From the NCBI GenBank assembly GCA_964035015.1, contig OZ035998.1, positions 41,064,531 to 41,128,530 of the forward strand: DNA of 64,000 bases, given 5' to 3'. Below are positions 27,001 to 37,422 of this stretch, piece by piece. The translations under genes and the position numbers were made by a program. Each line of letters opens with the position of its first letter. Position 1 is the first letter of the stretch. The notes below the pieces were generated by a model. The model made no database searches. It saw only the letters and a list, made by a program, of their open reading frames with translations, and was not told the origin of the DNA. Origin of the DNA: Corallium rubrum. Lineage: Eukaryota; Cnidaria; Anthozoa; Scleralcyonacea; Coralliidae.

Positions 27001-30000
27001 ATATGGCCAACATGTCTGACCCAGCTTCGTAAACTGAGAAGTCTGTGCATTGCCGAACAGAAATGGATGACCTTCTTCTAAGAAAACAAAGTTAGCTTTA
27101 CAGTACTGTATGTTCAAGCAACAATGTCCAAAACCTATGGTAGTCCACAAGCAAAAGATGCTATTAAATAGCATATTGTCGATGTAGATGACAAATAGTC
27201 AAATGGTAGTGAGACAGTGACAGGTTATGTTGAGAGCGTGAACTGCCAAGTCTATACAGTATTAATGGACTAAAATTGTATGCTGCAGTTGTCAATGTCA
27301 TGCAAAATCTGTGTTATGAATGTGCAAACATTTATTGTACCTTTTACTGCATGTATCCCTATGTCTTGAAGAACAATTAAATGTATTGCTGCTCTTATAA
27401 TTTTGATGACAGAATATTATGTTGGACACTTTTTTTTTCATTCACTAAAACTCACGCAGATATGAGAATTGTTAGTGCTTAGCCTTCTGTGCCTTGCTGG
27501 CTTTACTCTGAGAGTCTGAGTTGAGTGAGTTCTTTATTAAAGTTATTAAAACACAGCATGGCCTGTGAGCAAAGACAATTTTGTTAAAAATCTTGTTCAG
27601 CTCTAGATCTGAATACAAGGTTGTTCCATCAATTTTGTCAAGAATCTTGTTCAGCTATGAATACAAGGTTGTTACAAGTACACAGTCGCATCATTGTTTT
27701 ACCATAGTTTTGCTATAGAGTAATTCCATGTCATTTCAACACAGAAAAAACTAAAATTATACCATAAATGATATTGGGCATTTCACTCGATTACATAGCA
27801 TGTTCTAAGGATTTAGGGTAAAGGAAAATTCGAGTGTAGAATATATACATTTTAAGACCAAACCGGGAGCAGTTGCGAAAAATGCAACTACACAGGCCCT
27901 CCGGCAGGAATTGAACCCATTGAAATTTTGCATGAAGCGTATATACCATAAGAATGATAAACATTCAAAATTTCAGCTTTCTATCCTAAATCGTTTTTAA
28001 GATATCGTAATTTGAAATATGGCTAAAAAAACACAAAATGGGTGTGGTCAGCATTAAATTTGGCCATCATCGCATTTACATTTTAGTCAATATTTGTAAG
28101 GCCATAAACGGTATAGTCCTATCAATTTGCACAGATACATGTACATATTTTTACTTGCAGATTTCAAAAATAACACTTTCATGGCTGCGACTAAAGTCTG
28201 GGATGTGATAATTGCGTGCCAAAAAGCAGAGGAACGTTATTCTGTTAAACAGAAATATCTACTGTCATTGTTGCCGAGTTTTTTTAGGAAGCAGTCAAGA
28301 TACATGGCTGAAACTTTTGCCACATCTGCTTCATATATCACTTTAGTTTGAGCTTAAATTTGGAGATGGTAAGTTGTCTGCTTAAAATGTTAGAGGCTTT
28401 TGAAACTTAACATTTTTCAAGCAAGCCTTTTTGCATATATTGGGTGAAACCTTGTCAAAAATGTTAATGTAAGTTATTTTTTTGCACTTATTGCACTACT
28501 GTATATTTGTGGTTTATAAACAACTTGTTGTCCGTTTTTCTTTTGATCAACGGGCCTTCGTAATGCCTTTTTATATAAAATGCCATGTATTTCAAAATTG
28601 TTTTGGCTTTATTTTCGCGAGTCAAACGATGACCTCACTCGCCGTTGCTTCGATAATTTTCGAAGCAGAACGTAAACACTGCTCAAGACCAAATGCGGAT
28701 ACAACTGTAATCTTGTAATCTTATTAAAGGATACAACTGTATAGTTAATTCCTGCAAAACTTCATAGCAAATGTTCATTTGAATACACACTAAATGCCAA
28801 CTATGGAAATTTAATATGGATGTTTAACTGGAAGTATTTAGTTTTGTGATTATTCGAAATCTATAATTTGGAAGACGTGCATATCAGCGACGGCGCAACG
28901 CCATTAACGACAAACTGCGAGTATTCTTTAACATAATTATGGATGTATTTTGAAATGCTGTGCCTTTAATTATTGTTTCTATGTATCATATCATCATATA
29001 ACTTGTCTTTGATTGCTCTGTCATTTCCATCAATTGAAGTCAAACTTAGATTGTTCATAGCGCGATAACATTGCATATTAATATACAGTAGAATTTGAGT
29101 TTTACGACACCCCTTTTAACGACCACCTACTGTTTACGACCACTTTTTCTGGCACGGACGATTTGTAATAGAAATGTACCTCCGATGTGCGACCACCTGC
29201 CTAACGCGACCAGCGACCACTTTTTAGTGTCCCAAACAAGATATTAACCTGCTGTGAGCGCATCTCAACATAAAACTGCCGAAATACGTTAAAGAAATAC
29301 CCGTTTTTTCGTAGTAAACAAACGCGAATGCGACCGCATGTGAAAACAACACGGCAATTGTGCAACACTTCGGGTTTCATACCGCATTTTAGACTTGTTT
29401 TGCTTCTCTTTTGAGCATTATTTGATGAAAATCTGTGTGAATTTTTGTTGTCAGAGTTAAATACTTTTTAGTTGATGTTTGAGAGTTAATACAATGACTG
29501 AACACTTCGAAACCATGAGTAATACTTGTTAACTTTAGACAAGTTGATCTTGACGATCGTTGACGTTATTTTACAACGGTTTTACAACGGCTTTTTAACT
29601 TGGAAAGGAAAGTGACAAAACTCAGTGTTCACATCTAAAAAATACTAGTGGAAGATCGTAAATCAAGGCAAGAGCTTTTAACAAGACCAAACCAGTGTAA
29701 AAATTGAATCAAACGTAATAAAAACACAGCGCAAAAACTGAAGTGAACGATAGTACGACACGATTTTGATATGGAGAACATCGCTCTATAAAGTCCATGA
29801 TATTTCAGTGTATTAAACGCACAAATGTCAAATTCTTTTTCTCTTAATAACCATATTAACATTAATAAATCAAGACTGCACTTCTTTGAAATGTTCTTGC
29901 TTTTCCATTTCCCTTGTAAATCTTTATAAATCACCATTTTCCTAACCTTGAAACAATGTTTATATAAAGAAGCGCTGCGTCGCTGCCAAAATGGCTGCTA

Positions 30001-31587
30001 TGACGTCACATCACTACTTGCCATGTACGACTTCCTGTCATTTACGACCACTTATACCTGGCAACAGGGGTGGTCGTAAAACTCAAGTTCTACTGTACTT
30101 CAATAACAGCCATCGGCATCGGGCACTGAAATGTATTGAAATGCTGTCTAACGAAACTTGTATAAGCCTTCGTTGTTTTAATTTATTTCGTAAAGTTGAT
30201 TACTTTGATTACTTCTTTCATATAAATGTCCCGTAGTTTCCTGATCCTATAGGTTATACTGACTCGCAATGCTCACGAGTAGCGAGTATTTGTCAATGTT
30301 TGTTTTCACTAGAAGTGCGAGTACTTGCGTGTAACGAGCCGAAGCGAGTACTCGCTATGACGCACAAGTACACGCAAGCACTCGCTACTCGCGAGTCGAT
30401 GTTAACTTACTCGCGAGCGGTACTGTAACAGACCCAACAAACCCAACAAACTCAACAGACCCAACAAATCCAACAAACCCAACAAACCCAACAAACCCAA
30501 CAGACCCAACAGACCCAACAGACCCAACAGACCCAACAGACCCAACAGACCCAACAGACCCAACAGACCCAACAAACCCAACAGACCCAACAGATCCAAG
30601 ACACCCAACAAACCCAACAGACCCAAAAAGACAAAACCAAACCAACAAACCCAACAGACCTAACAAACCCAAAAAACCCAACACACCTAACAGATCCAAC
30701 AAACCCAACAGACTCAACAAACCCAACATACCCAACAAACCTAACAGATCCAACAAACCCAACAGACTCAACAAACCCAACAGACCCAACAAACCCAACA
30801 AACCCAACAGACCTAACAGATCCAACAAACCCAATAGGCCCAACAGACTCAACAGACTCAACAAACCCAACAGACCCACAGACAACAAATCTGTTCAAAC
30901 AACTGATTCTGTTGAGAAAAACATGATTTGTCAGTAAATTGGTGAGAAATTGGTTGATAAATTGATCATAAAATAGAATTGGTCGATAATGTGTGGAAGC
31001 AATAGGGGTACAAACCCACCCACACCCCCCTCTCAAAATTGTCACATTTGTAGCTGCTCTTGGCGGCTGCGAGGGAGACTTCTGTATTTGCTGCTTGGCT
31101 AAATTTAATAAAATCATGTAATAATTTTGAAGCAAAATACATTGACCGTTTACCTTTGTTTAAACTTGTTATTTTCTGAGGGCTCTACGTTTTGGGGGGT
31201 CATTTTACATTGCGAAATAAAGTATATACTGTATAGTGCAATAAATATAATACTTTGTTTCTTACCGCCAATAAAAGCAGTTGCACAAATCGGCGACATG
31301 ATGATTTCGTCAGCGAGAACTTTCCTAAATACCATAGAATGGATTTTACCGATTATAACTCTGTCAAGTGCCACGTACCAAAAGTGTATGGCAGGACTCA
31401 TCACAGCTCCCACTGTGGCCATGCGGAACGTCCGTGAAAAATCGTAAGGTTTGATCTTCTGGCATTTTTTCTTTTGCTTATATCGCTGTAGCTGTTGCTC
31501 AATGTAGTCCCCAAGACCAAACAACCCAGAGAATGTAACTGAGTTTGTCAGGAACAGATAACGGGAAAAGAAATTCTTAAATACCAT
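14978..31587 (-). CDS. MPV17L2: Mpv17-like protein 2 (Mpv17/PMP22 family), complete four-exon gene
   Basis: Small four-helix inner-membrane protein family. Vertebrate MPV17L2 is mitochondrial and linked to mitoribosome assembly. Exons on minus: 31587-31266, 26314-26238, 18616-18488, 15043-14978; phases 1, 0, 0; all GT/AG. Total 594 nt, 197 aa, close to the vertebrate length of about 206. Signatures: RYLFLTNSVTF and GDYIEQQ (first helix), AVGAVMSPAIHFWY, LADEIIMSPICA, SWNEVKMKFWPIYK, WPAAQALNFYIVPPQYR and VTLIWNIFLSYIKHD. WPAAQ..NF..VPPQ.R points to MPV17L2 rather than MPV17 or PXMP2. The last exon (TKEGENNNINVKEAEAYVAEY) is a short acidic tail, called from its strong polypyrimidine acceptor and matching phase; it is the least certain piece. 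Introns are 4.9, 7.6 and 3.4 kb and hold most of the transposons in this part of the window. Confidence 0.92.
15044..17816. other. Mpv17L2 intron 3, old repeats
   Basis: Includes an inverted pair of GAGTTTCCAGACCATATCTC blocks (16595-16640 and 17052-17097), also found at 36012-36045. A segment at 16370-16520 (GGGGCAATATCGCAACCCCC, GCCTGTCGGGGCAATATCGC) recurs inverted at 41090-41200. The 152-codon minus frame at 16172-16630 is made of this repeat and is not called a gene. Confidence 0.55.
16704..16914. repeat. 112-bp tandem duplication
   Basis: Two nearly identical units from TAACTCATTCCTGTCCGGGG to GACAAGAAAGAGTTAA, each containing an inverted copy of the CTGGCTAACGCCAGACG repeat. Confidence 0.8.
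17817..18170. repeat. 30-bp minisatellite
   Basis: About 12 copies of a unit with AACGCCTTTCTTAGCTAG and TTGATTAGCCAG. Because 30 is divisible by three it gives an open frame of repeated ANQLAKKGVL on minus, inside an intron and not a gene. Confidence 0.95.
18488..18616 (-). CDS. MPV17L2: MPV17L2-like exon 3
   Basis: 43 codons, MDLTFWPAAQALNFY to YIKHD, phase 0. Acceptor TTATAG, donor GTAAGT. This is the most conserved exon of the family. Confidence 0.93.
19450..19574 (+). repeat. 5' LTR
   Basis: Begins TGTAGTGTACGTCACTTCC and ends GATACAACA (TG..CA ends). It contains GTGAATAAACGAG with an AATAAA polyadenylation signal. It differs from the 3' LTR by what looks like one inserted base near its start. 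Confidence 0.95.
19587..23630 (+). CDS. Ty3/gypsy gag-pol polyprotein, interrupted by one in-frame stop
   Basis: Read from ATG 19587. Gag capsid-like region (residues 1-200, with FDPDSDIG and the RLYEVYKFREARQ stretch). Two zinc knuckles at about 212-248 (CKNCGG.., CRNCSKTNHFARVC). Aspartic protease FTVDTGSS at about 316. Reverse transcriptase at about 480-640 with LDLTQAYHQ and active site IADD (I replaces the usual Y). RNase H after that (VTVDAS, YTDHKAL). Integrase with HEGHQG..CLAC zinc site, D in IDFYGP, D in SDNGPP, E in NAEVEAF. The only defect seen is a TAG at 21681-21683, just after the LLGMAN motif that links RT to RNase H, where such elements normally have tyrosine. Downstream frame is open to TAA at 23628-23630. 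The stop is not at a gag/pol boundary, so it looks like a disabling mutation. Confidence 0.93.
23729..23854 (+). repeat. 3' LTR
   Basis: TGTAGTGCTACGTCACTTCC to GATACAACA, otherwise the same as the 5' LTR by eye. This implies a recent insertion. Confidence 0.95.
24862..25179. mobile_element. 318-bp hAT-like MITE
   Basis: Termini CAGGGACGTAGCTAGGGG and CCTGGCTACGTCCCTG. Flanked by GAATAGAA and GAATAAAA, an 8-bp duplication with one mismatch. The right half has the GAAATGGCATTTCAG / CCCCGGACCCCCC block of the family. Confidence 0.8.
25428..25600. mobile_element. GATCGTTTTCA MITE, copy 1
   Basis: Ends GATCGTTTTCATCTGACGTC and CACGTGAGTGAAAACGATC. Inside are two direct copies of GGCGGCCATATTGGTGTACC separated by AAAACAATGAAAT. 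It is the source unit of the minisatellites at 41.8-42.7 kb. Confidence 0.75.
26041..26221. mobile_element. GATCGTTTTCA MITE, copy 2
   Basis: Same layout as the copy at 25428 (two CCATATTGGTG blocks, then GGGAATTTAACTCT, CACCCCAACGAGG and GTGAGTGAAAACGATC). It ends 17 bp from exon 2 of the Mpv17L2-like gene. Confidence 0.7.
26238..26314 (-). CDS. MPV17L2: MPV17L2-like exon 2
   Basis: 77 nt encoding GMAKLEGHHFEESWNEVK and MKFWPIYK. Acceptor ATTGTAG, donor GTACAA. Confidence 0.92.
26815..27700 (+). repeat. dispersed repeat, copy 2
   Basis: Diverged copy of 11300-11810 with longer interior. Lies in intron 1 of the Mpv17L2-like gene. Confidence 0.5.
27870..27925 (-). repeat. SINE-like B-box fragment
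   Basis: On minus, GGGTTCAATTCCTGCCGG, a pol III B-box-like sequence followed by GAGGGCC, as in many tRNA-derived SINE tails. No intact A box was seen. Confidence 0.35.
27926..29085. other. intron sequence, no feature recognised
   Basis: AT-rich interior of Mpv17L2 intron 1. Two short plus frames (28127-28351 and 28482-28718) have no recognisable domain and no splice partners that I can support. Confidence 0.5.
29086..30095. mobile_element. 1.0-kb pogo/Tigger-like non-autonomous element
   Basis: Termini CAGTAGAATTTGAGTTTTAC and GTAAAACTCAAGTTCTACTG inside TA dinucleotides (29084-29085 and 30096-30097). Both ends continue with GACCACC/GGTGGTCG blocks. No transposase frame remains. Confidence 0.8.
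30240..30420. repeat. CGAGTA-rich foldback
   Basis: Repeated ACTCGC / GCGAGT motifs in both orientations (GACTCGC..ACGAGTAGCGAGT and ACTCGCTACTCGCGAGTC) able to form a hairpin; directly followed by the 9-bp minisatellite. Confidence 0.55.
30421..30890. repeat. 9-bp minisatellite (CCCAACAGA)n
   Basis: About 50 imperfect copies of CCCAACAGA / CCCAACAAA. A period divisible by three opens all minus frames (repeats of GLL, CWV, GSV), which are not proteins. Confidence 0.95.
31266..31587 (-). CDS. MPV17L2: MPV17L2-like exon 1
   Basis: 107 codons plus 1 nt. Starts MVFKNFFSRYLFLTN and ends SPICATAFIG before GTAAGA. The spare G completes a glycine with exon 2. Confidence 0.92.
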
Positions 31588-31819
31588 TCATATACCAGCA
31601 TGTTTTGAGATATCGTACTTGAAAATCTTCTTCGTTGAGCCCACAGTCAGTCTCTCAATATTAGGCAAGTACTTCATGCGTCATTTCCAGTGCGATTAGT
31701 ATAGGTAAGGGAGCAGATGCTGATAAGATCAAATAAATTGTTTGCAAACATAATAAGTAAAAAATAAAATGTTTGCATAGCAATGAAGAAAGCCCCATGA
31801 TTTAATATTTGTTACCAAC

Positions 31820-32271
31820 TTATCTCCGGGGGGGGGGGGGGGGAGAGGGGGGCGGTCCTCCAATGGTCTCTGAAGACCGTTCTCGTGAAAAATTTAAACC
31901 CGTTGAGAAACTTGTAGGGGGGAGAGGTTACATTGTTTTAAGGCCAAGTGAGTAGACTAGTAATGTGTTATACATATAGCAGGCATGCATATGCTATAAA
32001 TTACAACACTAAGGTCTATACAAAATGCCTCCAACTTGTTTTTACATTTACGACTTATTTATAAATAAATCTAAAGATATTATGACGTGTATCATTCTAT
32101 GTTCTGGTTTGATTTCAACAAAATTATGTAATTCATGGCTTTCAGATTACTCTTAAATATTTGCCTCAAAATGCAGGAAGTAGTGTTTCCGAGACCCTAG
32201 AAATCGAAAATTTTCCGGGGAACATGCCCCCGGACCCCCCTAGGAGATCAAGGTTCTTGCCCCCCCCCCCC
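31820..32271. mobile_element. G-rich hAT-family remnant
   Basis: A run of about 18 G near 31828, and at 32160-32260 the GGAAGTAGTGTTTCCGAG / CCCCGGACCCCCCT block shared with 25090-25170. Lies upstream of the Mpv17L2-like start. Confidence 0.5.
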
Positions 32272-32345
32272 CAACACCAATATGGCCGCCATTTCATTGT
32301 TTTGGTACACCAATATGGCCGCCGTGACGTCAGATGAAAACGATC
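32272..32345. mobile_element. GATCGTTTTCA MITE, half copy
   Basis: Inverted fragment with two CACCAATATGGCCGCC blocks and the tip GACGTCAGATGAAAACGATC. The other end is missing, joined to the G-rich remnant. Confidence 0.6.
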
Positions 32346-32346
32346 T

Positions 32347-32614
32347 ATAGACTTTTTCACCAATAGCGGCGCCATCTTGAATTCGCAATGCATCATGGAC
32401 TCACGGTCTATCTAGGGTTAGCAACTCACTAGCAAGCTCCATTAAAAGGGCGATTGCGTAGTGTTAAAACACAATGCGGTAATTTTTTCTTTATAAATAC
32501 TTTCGTGGCAACAATATCTAAATATAATAATTGTCATATTGGAGCTTGCTACCCTGGATAGACCATGATGCATTGCGAATCCAAGATGACGCCGCTATTG
32601 GTGAAAAGGTCTAT
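32347..32614. mobile_element. 268-bp foldback MITE
   Basis: Ends ATAGACTTTTTCACCAATAG and CTATTGGTGAAAAGGTCTAT. Arms continue with GGCGCCATCTTG and GCAATGCATCATGG for about 110 bp each. Confidence 0.8.
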
Positions 32615-32695
32615 TGTCTTCGCTTCGATTACAAAACACACAAAGAAAGTTTTGATGCTCACGAAAGTAAACCGGATTACAGTTTTCAATAACTG

Positions 32696-34076
32696 TTACA
32701 GTTGACTTCATATTACTTTACCCCCGTGTGTAGCCGTGTGTTGCGAAGTTCGTTGGGAAGTCGGAGATACGTAGCCAAGATTCTGAATACACCAAATCAA
32801 ATTGGCACATGCAAATTAGTTTCCTATTCAATTTGGGCCCCTGTGCAAATTACATCGTGTCTATTAAAGCATAACGGGGAAGATAACATAGGCTGGGACT
32901 GTGTTTTCAGTTTCATGTTTTGAGTTCATTATTTTTAGACACTACGTTTAGGATTATTGTCAAGGATAATTGATAAGCAAATTTTATCCTTATAGAATAC
33001 CTAAACATTAAAAAGTTTCTGAAATCAGAAATGTTGTTTACTACGTTTTATCCCGACTCAGATTGTATCCGCAGTCGAAACTCCGATTTCGTCTATATAG
33101 GGTTGTTGCAATATATTCGTCAAATTCATTTGACTGACAACTCCCTGTTTTAAATTCTGTTTTGAATTTGAATGGCGTTTGGCAAATAATCCTGTTTCTT
33201 ATTGGTTGTTTAAACCAGAAACCAATCAAATTCAAAACAGGAAGTTAGCAATAATTTTCTTGAAATGAATTGGTCAACTTGAGGAATATATTGCAACAAT
33301 ATTTTAGGAATGCTTCTACTACTGCCACGACAATCATCCATTGTCAACAGTCATCATCCATTGTCAACAGTCGTCGTCCATTGTCAACAGTCATCGTCCA
33401 TTGTCAACAGTCATCGTCCATTGTCAACAGTCATCGTCCATTCTCAACAGTCATCGTCCATTGTCAACAGTCATCATCCATTGTCAACAGTCATCGTCCA
33501 TTGTCAACAGTCATCGTCCATTGTCAACAGTCATCGTCCATTGTCAACAGTCATCGTCCATTGTCAACAGTCATCGTCCATTGTCAACAGTCGTCGTCCA
33601 TTGTCAACAGTCATCGTCCATTGTCAACAGTCATCGTCCATTGTCAACAGTCATCATCCATTGTCAGCAGTCATCATCCATTGTCAACAGTCATCGTCCA
33701 TTGTCAACAGTCATCGTCCATTGTCAACAGTCATCGTCCATTGTCAACAGTCATCGTCCATTGTCAACAGTCATCGTCCATTGTCAACAGTCATCATCCA
33801 TTGTCAGCAGTCATCATCCATTGTCAACAGTCATCGTCCATTGTCAACAGTCATCATCCATTGTCAACAGTCATCGTCCATTGTCAACAGTCATCGTCCA
33901 TTGTCAACAGTCATCGTCCATTGTCAACAGTCATCGTCCATTGTCAACAGTCATCGTCCATTATCAACAGTCATCGTCCATTGTCAACAGTCATCATCCA
34001 TGTAACGTTCCGAAGTTCCGAGTGCATGATGAACTTTGCAACACACGGGGGTGAAGTAATATGAAATCAACTGTAA
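32696..34076. mobile_element. 1.38-kb element with inverted ends enclosing a minisatellite
   Basis: Ends TTACAGTTGACTTCATATTA and the inverse at 34045-34076, each continuing into ACCCCCGTGTGT and a TTGCGAAGTTC-like block. The interior has a second inverted pair (CAATTCAAAACAG types near 33150-33240) and the 20-bp array at 33331-34000. No transposase frame. Confidence 0.65.
33331..34000. repeat. 20-bp minisatellite
   Basis: About 33 copies of TTGTCAACAGTCATCGTCCA with a few point variants (CATCAT, CGTCGT, CAGCAG). The unit lacks stops in the plus frames, so three long overlapping frames appear; none is taken as a gene. Confidence 0.97.
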
Positions 34077-34274
34077 ACGCAGCAGGTGTCGAAGCCAATC
34101 AAAATGGAGAACTGAATGTGAATGAATAACATTACGACAGATGCAGATTGACAGCTTGTTGGACATTCTAGTCAATGCAGTTTCTATATACCATATAGCT
34201 AGCCTAATTGTGTTGAACGCTCAACTATACGTTTTAATACGGAACATATAGATCAATACAAACCACTGATACAT

Positions 34275-34428
34275 TACATGACATGACATGACATGACATG
34301 ACATGGCATGACATGACATGACATGACATGACATGACATGACATGACATGACATGACATGACATGACATGACATGACATGACATGACATGACATGACATG
34401 ACATGACATGACATGACATGACATGACA
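34275..34428. repeat. (ACATG)n microsatellite
   Basis: About 31 copies of ACATG with one GCATG variant. Confidence 0.97.
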
Positions 34429-34496
34429 TTAATCTCATGTTGTTAAGCAACTTGATCATGCCCATGCTGAATATCAACATTGCGATCACTCTCAGA

Positions 34497-35252
34497 TCAC
34501 TTTCTCTTCAGGTAACATCTAAACTGGTAAAGACCAAACAATATGAGCTGTGCCAAAACTGGAAGTACGAAAATTGTGCCAAGTAACGCGCCAGATACAG
34601 TTCCAGGATTACCGTTATCGAAATCCAAAACTTTATAAATATAAGGATCACCATGGCCGTTCGTTCCTCCGGCAGCCCAGTATACTACAGTAAATACACC
34701 ATAGACAATTGCAAAAGCCATGACGTACACGAAATGCAAAAGATGAACTGGTATGGAGCCCAAGAAAAGTTCTATAAGCATCACAACAACATTAAGTGCG
34801 TGCACAGCAATGTCCATGAAATCCGTTGGCGGAGTGAAAATGAGGATCCAGTAATTTAGTGAGACGACTATGGCGGCATTGGATGAGACGATCCACAACA
34901 ACCAAACCAATTTTTGGTACCAGGTTTGTTTCTCGCAACGCGTGCGGTCGTTACCATTTTCTCGACCTGCATTGAGCGCATTCTCTACGTCTTCTGCGGC
35001 GGTGCTATCAGCCCGCGTTGCTTGCAACGAAATATCTTTCTCTCGTTGTGATTTATTTGATAGTTGAAGCACGTGGATTACACTTACTAAACTCAGGCCT
35101 AGGGTCGTAATGGTGAGCAAGAAGTAGGCCCAGTTGGTGAGGTAAATAAACCATTTTGCAGATCCTTGTCGTACACCACTAATGATAATGATCGTTACAC
35201 AAAACACAGCCGTGATCAATCGTACCAGCATTAAAACCCATGATAGAAGGAT
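34497..35252 (-). CDS. rolling-stone-like gene A exon 2
   Basis: Acceptor TATTTTAG, then ILLSWVLMLVRLITAVF to the stop at 34497. It holds all six membrane segments. Confidence 0.92.
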   Translation of the reverse strand: MLLSWVLMLVRLITAVFCVTIIIISGVRQGSAKWFIYLTNWAYFLLTITTLGLSLVSVIHVLQLSNKSQREKDISLQATRADSTAAEDVENALNAGRENGNDRTRCEKQTWYQKLVWLLWIVSSNAAIVVSLNYWILIFTPPTDFMDIAVHALNVVVMLIELFLGSIPVHLLHFVYVMAFAIVYGVFTVVYWAAGGTNGHGDPYIYKVLDFDNGNPGTVSGALLGTIFVLPVLAQLILFGLYQFRCYLKRK

Positions 35253-37422
35253 CTAAAATAAATTTGATAAGAGGACAAATTTCAGCTGATTGCAAAATCC
35301 AACTTCGACCTTGGCCGAGGCTAGGCGTCTGAGGAGTGAGGATCAATTGAAAAAACATTGTTTCCGTGCACATAAAAAACTCCCAATGTTCAAACCCATT
35401 TTGCACAAATAAGGTGTCTAGCTTTATGCACTAGCCTAAAAGCCTTTTCTCATTGTAAGTCGTCTCTGTTCTGTTCTGTTCTGTTCTGTTCTGTTCTGTT
35501 CTGTTCTGTTCTGTTCTGTTCTGTTCTGTTCTGTTCTGTTCTGTTCTGTTCTGTTCTGTTCTGTTCTGTTCTGTTCTGTTCTGTTCTGTTCTGTTCTGTT
35601 CTGTTCTGTTCTGTTCTGTTCTGTTCTGTTCTGTTCTGTTCTGTTCTGTTCTGTTCTGTTCTGTTCTGTTCTGTTCTGTTCTGTTCTGTTCTGTTCTGTT
35701 CTGTTCTGTTCTGTTCTGTTCTGTTCTGTTCTGTTCTGTTCTGTTCTGTTCTGTTCTGTTCTGTTCTGTTCTGTTCTGTTCTGTTCTGTTCTGTTCTGTT
35801 CTGTTCTGTTCTGTTCTGTTCTGTTCTGTTCTGATCAAGATGTAGTCTGGAAACTATCAGTTATGTTGAGACGGTCCTCACCGTGCACAAGAGTGATTAA
35901 ACCATAAACGCTGCTATTGGATGATTGCTTCATTATACCAAAAATACATTGTTCTCACCGTGCACAAGTTTGGATAAACGTGAACAAATAGTTAGAACAA
36001 CGGCTTTTGCTGAGTTTCCAGACCATCTCTCGATTGACTATGCATTTATTTTATATGCCCACTCCTCTGTAAAGCTTTTACGAAGTGTAATAGGGAGACG
36101 AAGGCGCGCCAGCAAGGGAGAAGGCGCGAGGCCGAATTGAATATAACATTTGCCCGCGCGCTTTTACCTGGCTTCGCCCAGATCAGTGGCTTCGCCTCCG
36201 CGGGTACACAAAGCCCCTACGGAGGAGAGAAATGCATATGCAAATGCATATATCATACAAGGCCCGACCATTTAATTACGAAGAAGTGGGTTCGCCTATA
36301 TTGAAATAATGAATACCCACTGCAAGCTTCAAAATACAGCTAGTGTAAATCTTTACATTAACAAGGCTCTATTAATAGTTTCTGGTGGTTTTTATAGTTG
36401 AGTATATTTTTCCGTCTGCGCTTTCTGTGATCTCGTTCTTTGGTTACATTCTTTTGTTTCGTTTATGGACTCGTGTTGCTAAAACTTAATATCTTCTTTA
36501 TAAGACTTATAAACCTTTATTACACTGAACGATTCCAAAGAAATTTGGAGAGCATCGGTATATAATCTACACAACATGTGATAGAATATATTTATATATA
36601 GAGGAAATATGAATTATTATAGGAAATATTATACGAATAGGAAAATGCATAATAAACTTGGGTGTTCCCAACGGGCGCGCGGCTGATATTGCTTGGTGAC
36701 AAGCTGTTGGATGGATTTTATGCAACAATAACAAGCTTGTTGCAGATTGTTTCAGTATGTTCGGAATGCCTCACCCTGCATGCATTATCAAATATATTCA
36801 TGATCATTCCATTAGATAACCGAGAAACGTCCTCTTCTTGAATTGAAATTGAAGTACAAATCTGTGCATGTGTTATAAACAACGTTATATCAAGGAATGC
36901 CTCAAACTGTACTCGGTTTCGGCAACAACTGTCTGCTAATCTGTTTTAAGTATATATAAGATTATAGTTCCCTGAATAAAATAAAACACTATAACAGAAC
37001 ATTAACTCAGTAGTCTATACGGTAGTCTATCTATATATAACACGTGGTCACGATATACAGTCACGAATCTATCGTTTGTAGAATTGTAGTTCAATTGGAA
37101 CCGAGTACATGCAGGAATTCCATATACTAGTATTCTCATATTCATTGAAGAATTCGCGTCGTGCCGAATATTTACTGAATAATACGTCTCTGTCGTTGGG
37201 AAACTGACAGGGCTGAAATAATACTAGGATCTACTAGGAATGCACTGAATTACACAACTGAATATATACATCACATTCAGGGCAGAATATATTATAAACA
37301 TATTTATGCGCATGTTGTCTTATCAATTTACTCACCCAGGATTCATTGACTGATTCTGTTTCCTTTTCGAGGGTAATGGATAACTTCTTCAGAACGAATT
37401 CCCTTTTTAAAACGCGACACAT
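34497..37422 (-). CDS. rolling-stone-like six-pass membrane protein, gene A
   Basis: Two exons, 37422-37336 (29 codons, MCRVLKREFVLKKLSI.. NESW) and 35252-34497 (251 aa plus stop), joined in phase 0; 280 aa. Six hydrophobic segments follow the cytosolic head, with a polar loop between segments 2 and 3 (around LSNKSQREKDIS to EKQTWYQK). The family signature is complete: FMDIAVHALN, VHLLHFVYV, YWAAGGTNGHG and YIYKVLDF. Drosophila rolling stone acts in myoblast fusion; the role of cnidarian members is unknown. An in-frame ATG upstream (37452) exists, but the 37422 start matches paralogues B and C. The 2.1-kb intron holds a (CTGTT)n array. It ends in CYLKRK-stop, as does paralogue C before its longer tail. 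Confidence 0.88.
35464..35835. repeat. (CTGTT)n microsatellite
   Basis: About 74 perfect copies within the intron of gene A. Produces the spurious minus frame of repeated NRTEQ. Confidence 0.98.
35850..36240. repeat. dispersed repeat related to 16.6-17.1 kb
   Basis: TAGTCTGGAAACT at 35850 and GCTGAGTTTCCAGACCATCT at 36010, with CACCGTGCACAAG between, repeat the elements at 16595-17100. 36140-36240 is GC-rich (CTTCGCCTCCGCGGG) with GCATATGCAAATGCATAT; nothing else is recognised. Confidence 0.5.
37336..37422 (-). CDS. rolling-stone-like gene A exon 1
   Basis: 29 codons ending NESW before donor GTGAGT. KREFVLKKLS aligns with RREFALKKLS of gene B and KKEFSVKKFS of gene C. Confidence 0.85.

Noticed and set aside
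28127..28351. 74-codon plus frame, possible small gene
   Set aside because: No recognisable domain, antisense within an intron, and no splice partner visible.
30385..31135. Long minus frames rich in Leu-Gly or Val-Gly-Ser
   Set aside because: Translations of the 9-bp CCCAACAGA minisatellite.
33270..34064. Three overlapping long plus frames of about 230-264 codons
   Set aside because: They are the three readings of a 20-bp tandem repeat without stop codons; no domain and no independent support.
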